Source: RGIG995 sp045603745
Lineage (GTDB): Bacteria > Bacillota > Clostridia > Oscillospirales > UBA644
Assembly: GCA_045603745.1 (NCBI GenBank)
Contig: JAZUMQ010000048.1
Span: 1 to 40,849 of the forward strand
DNA length: 40,849 nt
Reading direction: 5' to 3'
Under the pieces are notes generated by a model that had not been told where the DNA came from, searched no databases, and saw only the letters and a program-made list of their open reading frames with translations. Shown here in pieces: positions 39,021 to 40,849 of the stretch (positions are counted from its first letter, which is position 1; every line of letters starts with the position of its first letter). The translations under genes were made by a program, and so were the position numbers.

Positions 39021-40682
39021 TTGAAAAAAGTATTGCCCGTTTTGTTGCGTGCGGTCATTTCCGTCGTCATTATTTTTTTGATGTTCTGGTTTGCTCTGCC
39101 CGCAATAAATCTACGCAGTTCCGAATTCTGGACTTTCTTGTTTTTGTCCTTGTTGGTTATTGTTGGAGTGAATTTTACCGGAAATTTGATTTCCTTTTTC
39201 AAAAACTTGAAGACCGGACAAAATATTCGCTTTATTCCTTCTGTACGAACCGCTGTAAAATCTTTGGGAATTCCCGTCCTCGTTCTGGTTGGCGTTTTTG
39301 TCTTAATGGTGGTGTTCTCGGGAATTTTCAACGTCATCGGATTGGAACTTTTTAATGCCACCCGCTATAAAGATCTGATTACTATTCAGGACGGGAATTT
39401 TACCGAAGACGTGGCGGAATTGAGTATGTCTCAAATTCCCGTGGTAGACCGAGATTCTTCTCAGGCTTTAGGAAAACGAAAATTGGGTGAGATGAGCGAT
39501 CTTGTTTCCCAGTTTGAGATTGCAAACGATTACACTCAAATCAATTACAACGATTCCCCCGTCCGGGTTACTCCCCTTAAATACGGAGATGTCGTGAAAT
39601 GGTTGTATAATCAATCCGAGGGGATCCCCGGTTATCTTCGGGTGGATATGACTACTCAGGAAGTTTCGCTGGTTCGCTTGGAAGAAGGAATCCGTTATTC
39701 GGAAAGCGAATATTTTATGCGCAACATTCATCGTTATTTGCGTTTCCAATATCCTACCAAGATCTATGCCGACGTTTCCTTTGAGATCGACGATAACGGT
39801 GCTCCTTATTGGGTTGCTTCCACGGTGGAATATCGGATCGGCTTTTGGTCAGGCAGAGACATCGGTGGTGTCGTTCTTGTGAATGCCGTTACCGGAGAAT
39901 GCGAATATTACGACGTTGCAGACGCCCCCACTTGGATCGACCAAGTCTATGATTCCGATATGATACTTCAACAATTGGTATATAACGGAAAATATCGCTC
40001 CGGTTTTTGGAATTCCATCTTTGGTCAAAAGGGTGTTCTGACCCCCACGGAAGGTTATAACTATATTGCTCTGGACGATGACGTTTGGCTTTATACCGGT
40101 ATGACTTCTGTGGTCAGCGACGAATCTAACGTTGGTTTTGTTCTTGTAAATCTGCGTACGAAAGAAACCCGCTATTACGCTGTGCCCGGTGCGGAAGAAT
40201 ATTCCGCCATGGATTCTGCAGAAGGTCAGGTTCAGCACCTTTCTTATGAGGCAACGTTCCCCATTCTCCTCAATGTTGGAAATCGTCCCACCTATTTTAT
40301 GTCTCTCAAAGATTCCGCCGGTTTGGTTAAGATGTACGCCTTCGTCGATGTTCAGCAGTATCAGATCGTCGGCACCGGAACTTCCGTAGATCTTGCCCGA
40401 GAAGATTATCTGAAAAAGCTTGCCGCCGACGGACAGTTGGATCAACCTTCCGATGAATCCGTTGAGAAAACCGGCGTTGTTTTGTCGATTGCAACCGCCG
40501 TCGTAGACGGAAACAGTATGTATTATATCATGCTCGATGACGGAAGCGTCATTTCCGCCTCCATCATCCTTTCCTCTGAGCTTCCGTTCCTTGTTCCGGG
40601 AGATACGGTTACTGCAACGCTCTCGGGAACGCAGGCAACGTCCCTTACCGTTACGAAAGTTAATTACTATCCCGAAGGATAA
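39021..40682 (+). CDS. large membrane-anchored protein of unknown function
   Basis: A 553-residue protein with three N-terminal TM helices (about 5-25, 36-55 and 82-105) and a roughly 430-residue outer domain rich in beta segments. I recall this architecture in other Firmicutes, where blocks such as IPVVDRDSSQ, VRVTPLKYGD, GYNYIALDDDVWLYTGMTSV and EEYSAMDSAEGQVQHL are conserved, but no function is established to my knowledge and I see no catalytic motif. The C-terminal 75 residues look like a small OB-like fold. The TTG start at 39021 is set by AGGAG; a TTG at 39012 would overlap it. It ends 35 bases before an IS boundary, without a terminator. Confidence 0.75.
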   Translation: MKKVLPVLLRAVISVVIIFLMFWFALPAINLRSSEFWTFLFLSLLVIVGVNFTGNLISFFKNLKTGQNIRFIPSVRTAVKSLGIPVLVLVGVFVLMVVFSGIFNVIGLELFNATRYKDLITIQDGNFTEDVAELSMSQIPVVDRDSSQALGKRKLGEMSDLVSQFEIANDYTQINYNDSPVRVTPLKYGDVVKWLYNQSEGIPGYLRVDMTTQEVSLVRLEEGIRYSESEYFMRNIHRYLRFQYPTKIYADVSFEIDDNGAPYWVASTVEYRIGFWSGRDIGGVVLVNAVTGECEYYDVADAPTWIDQVYDSDMILQQLVYNGKYRSGFWNSIFGQKGVLTPTEGYNYIALDDDVWLYTGMTSVVSDESNVGFVLVNLRTKETRYYAVPGAEEYSAMDSAEGQVQHLSYEATFPILLNVGNRPTYFMSLKDSAGLVKMYAFVDVQQYQIVGTGTSVDLAREDYLKKLAADGQLDQPSDESVEKTGVVLSIATAVVDGNSMYYIMLDDGSVISASIILSSELPFLVPGDTVTATLSGTQATSLTVTKVNYYPEG

Positions 40683-40717
40683 AGAGTACAAGATAAAGAA
40701 TCCACCCGAAAATGAAG

Positions 40718-40849
40718 TGACCCCCAAAGTTTAGACAAAATTATATCAAGTTAGATTGCTGTTGAATGAGTCCGGTACTGTACCGGACTCATTCCTTTTA
40801 GTCTCAAGGAAATCCGGTCGTGATTATAGTAATGAATGTATCTGTTCAG
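40718..40849 (-). mobile_element. right end of an IS3-family (IS150-type) element, cut by the window edge
   Basis: Starts with the terminal sequence TGACCCCCAAAGTTTAGAC (40718-40736), the typical IS3-family end. Within it the minus strand reads into the window as a transposase C-terminus (40751-40849). The other end, and any target duplication, lie outside the window. Confidence 0.85.
40751..40849 (-). CDS. IS3-family transposase OrfB, C-terminal 32 residues (partial)
   Basis: Reading leftward from the window edge gives Y-I-H-Y-Y-N-H-D-R-I-S-L-R-L-K-G-M-S-P-V, then Q-Y-R-T and a TAA at 40753-40751. This is the conserved end of IS150-group DDE transposases (YxxYYNxxRIxxxLKGxSPxxYR). The catalytic DDE residues lie outside the window. 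Inside the frame, GAGTCCGGTAC-T-GTACCGGACTC (40768-40790) is an 11-bp perfect inverted repeat. Confidence 0.88.
   Translation of the reverse strand: MNRYIHYYNHDRISLRLKGMSPVQYRTHSTAI

Noticed and set aside
1..40849. CRISPR array, tRNA/rRNA genes, prophage or integrative element
   Set aside because: No regularly spaced repeats, no cloverleaf or rRNA-like sequence, and no integrase, portal or capsid genes were seen; only an IS3-family end is present.

Overview
The window is about 40.8 kb of chromosome from a Gram-positive, low-to-mid GC Firmicute, most likely a gut-type member of the Clostridia. The evidence is near-consensus TTGACA-17-TATAAT promoters, strong AGGAGG ribosome sites, a tRNA-Ile T-box, a lysine riboswitch, an LTA-synthase-like sulfatase, a type-2 (eukaryote-like) IleS, a WalJ-RlmH pair and many short intrinsic terminators. 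I see no tRNA, rRNA, CRISPR array or prophage. A partial IS3-family element lies at the right edge. Genus and species cannot be named from the sequence alone.

Layout: 1-3.6 kb holds shikimate kinase, convergent with a D,D-carboxypeptidase-like protein that has lost all three catalytic motifs, then a methyltransferase translationally coupled to Hsp33. 3.6-7.4 kb is a leftward envelope-sensing block: a tiny YKKIE-repeat protein, a two-TM protein, an OmpR-type regulator, a histidine kinase, a polytopic membrane protein and a second two-TM protein paralogous to the first. 7.5-12.6 kb has a WYL regulator, IleS under a T-box, and YbaK. 12.7-14.7 kb is a lysine-riboswitch-controlled NhaC-family transporter, probably for lysine. 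14.7-18.6 kb is a GH2 glycosidase with an MFS transporter, a GC-rich triple hairpin and a manganese catalase.

18.6-20.9 kb is an ECF sigma operon with a candidate anti-sigma and an exported PrcB-like protein. 21-24.8 kb has an AT-rich orphan gene, a D-2-hydroxyacid dehydrogenase, a ferredoxin, TrmN6, RsmI and LuxS. 25-31.2 kb is a rightward run of LysM-G5-M23 endopeptidase, MurA, WalJ, RlmH, a TSCPD protein and phosphoglucomutase, linking cell-wall precursor synthesis, wall remodelling and ribosome modification. 31.3-34.5 kb has a xylose-isomerase-like TIM-barrel protein and a GH36 alpha-galactosidase, with the deletion scar of a second GH36 copy in its leader. 34.7-36.5 kb encodes an apparent fusion of an RluA-type pseudouridine synthase with a YhcC/YtqA-type radical SAM enzyme. 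36.6-40.7 kb has an LTA-synthase-like protein with a Sel1-repeat partner, then a large membrane protein of unknown role next to the IS end.

The strongest candidates for something undescribed are the pseudouridine synthase/radical SAM fusion, the catalytically dead carboxypeptidase-like protein, the two-component block with paired two-TM proteins, and the ECF sigma/PrcB-like operon. All functional statements rest on motif reading by eye; no searches were run.
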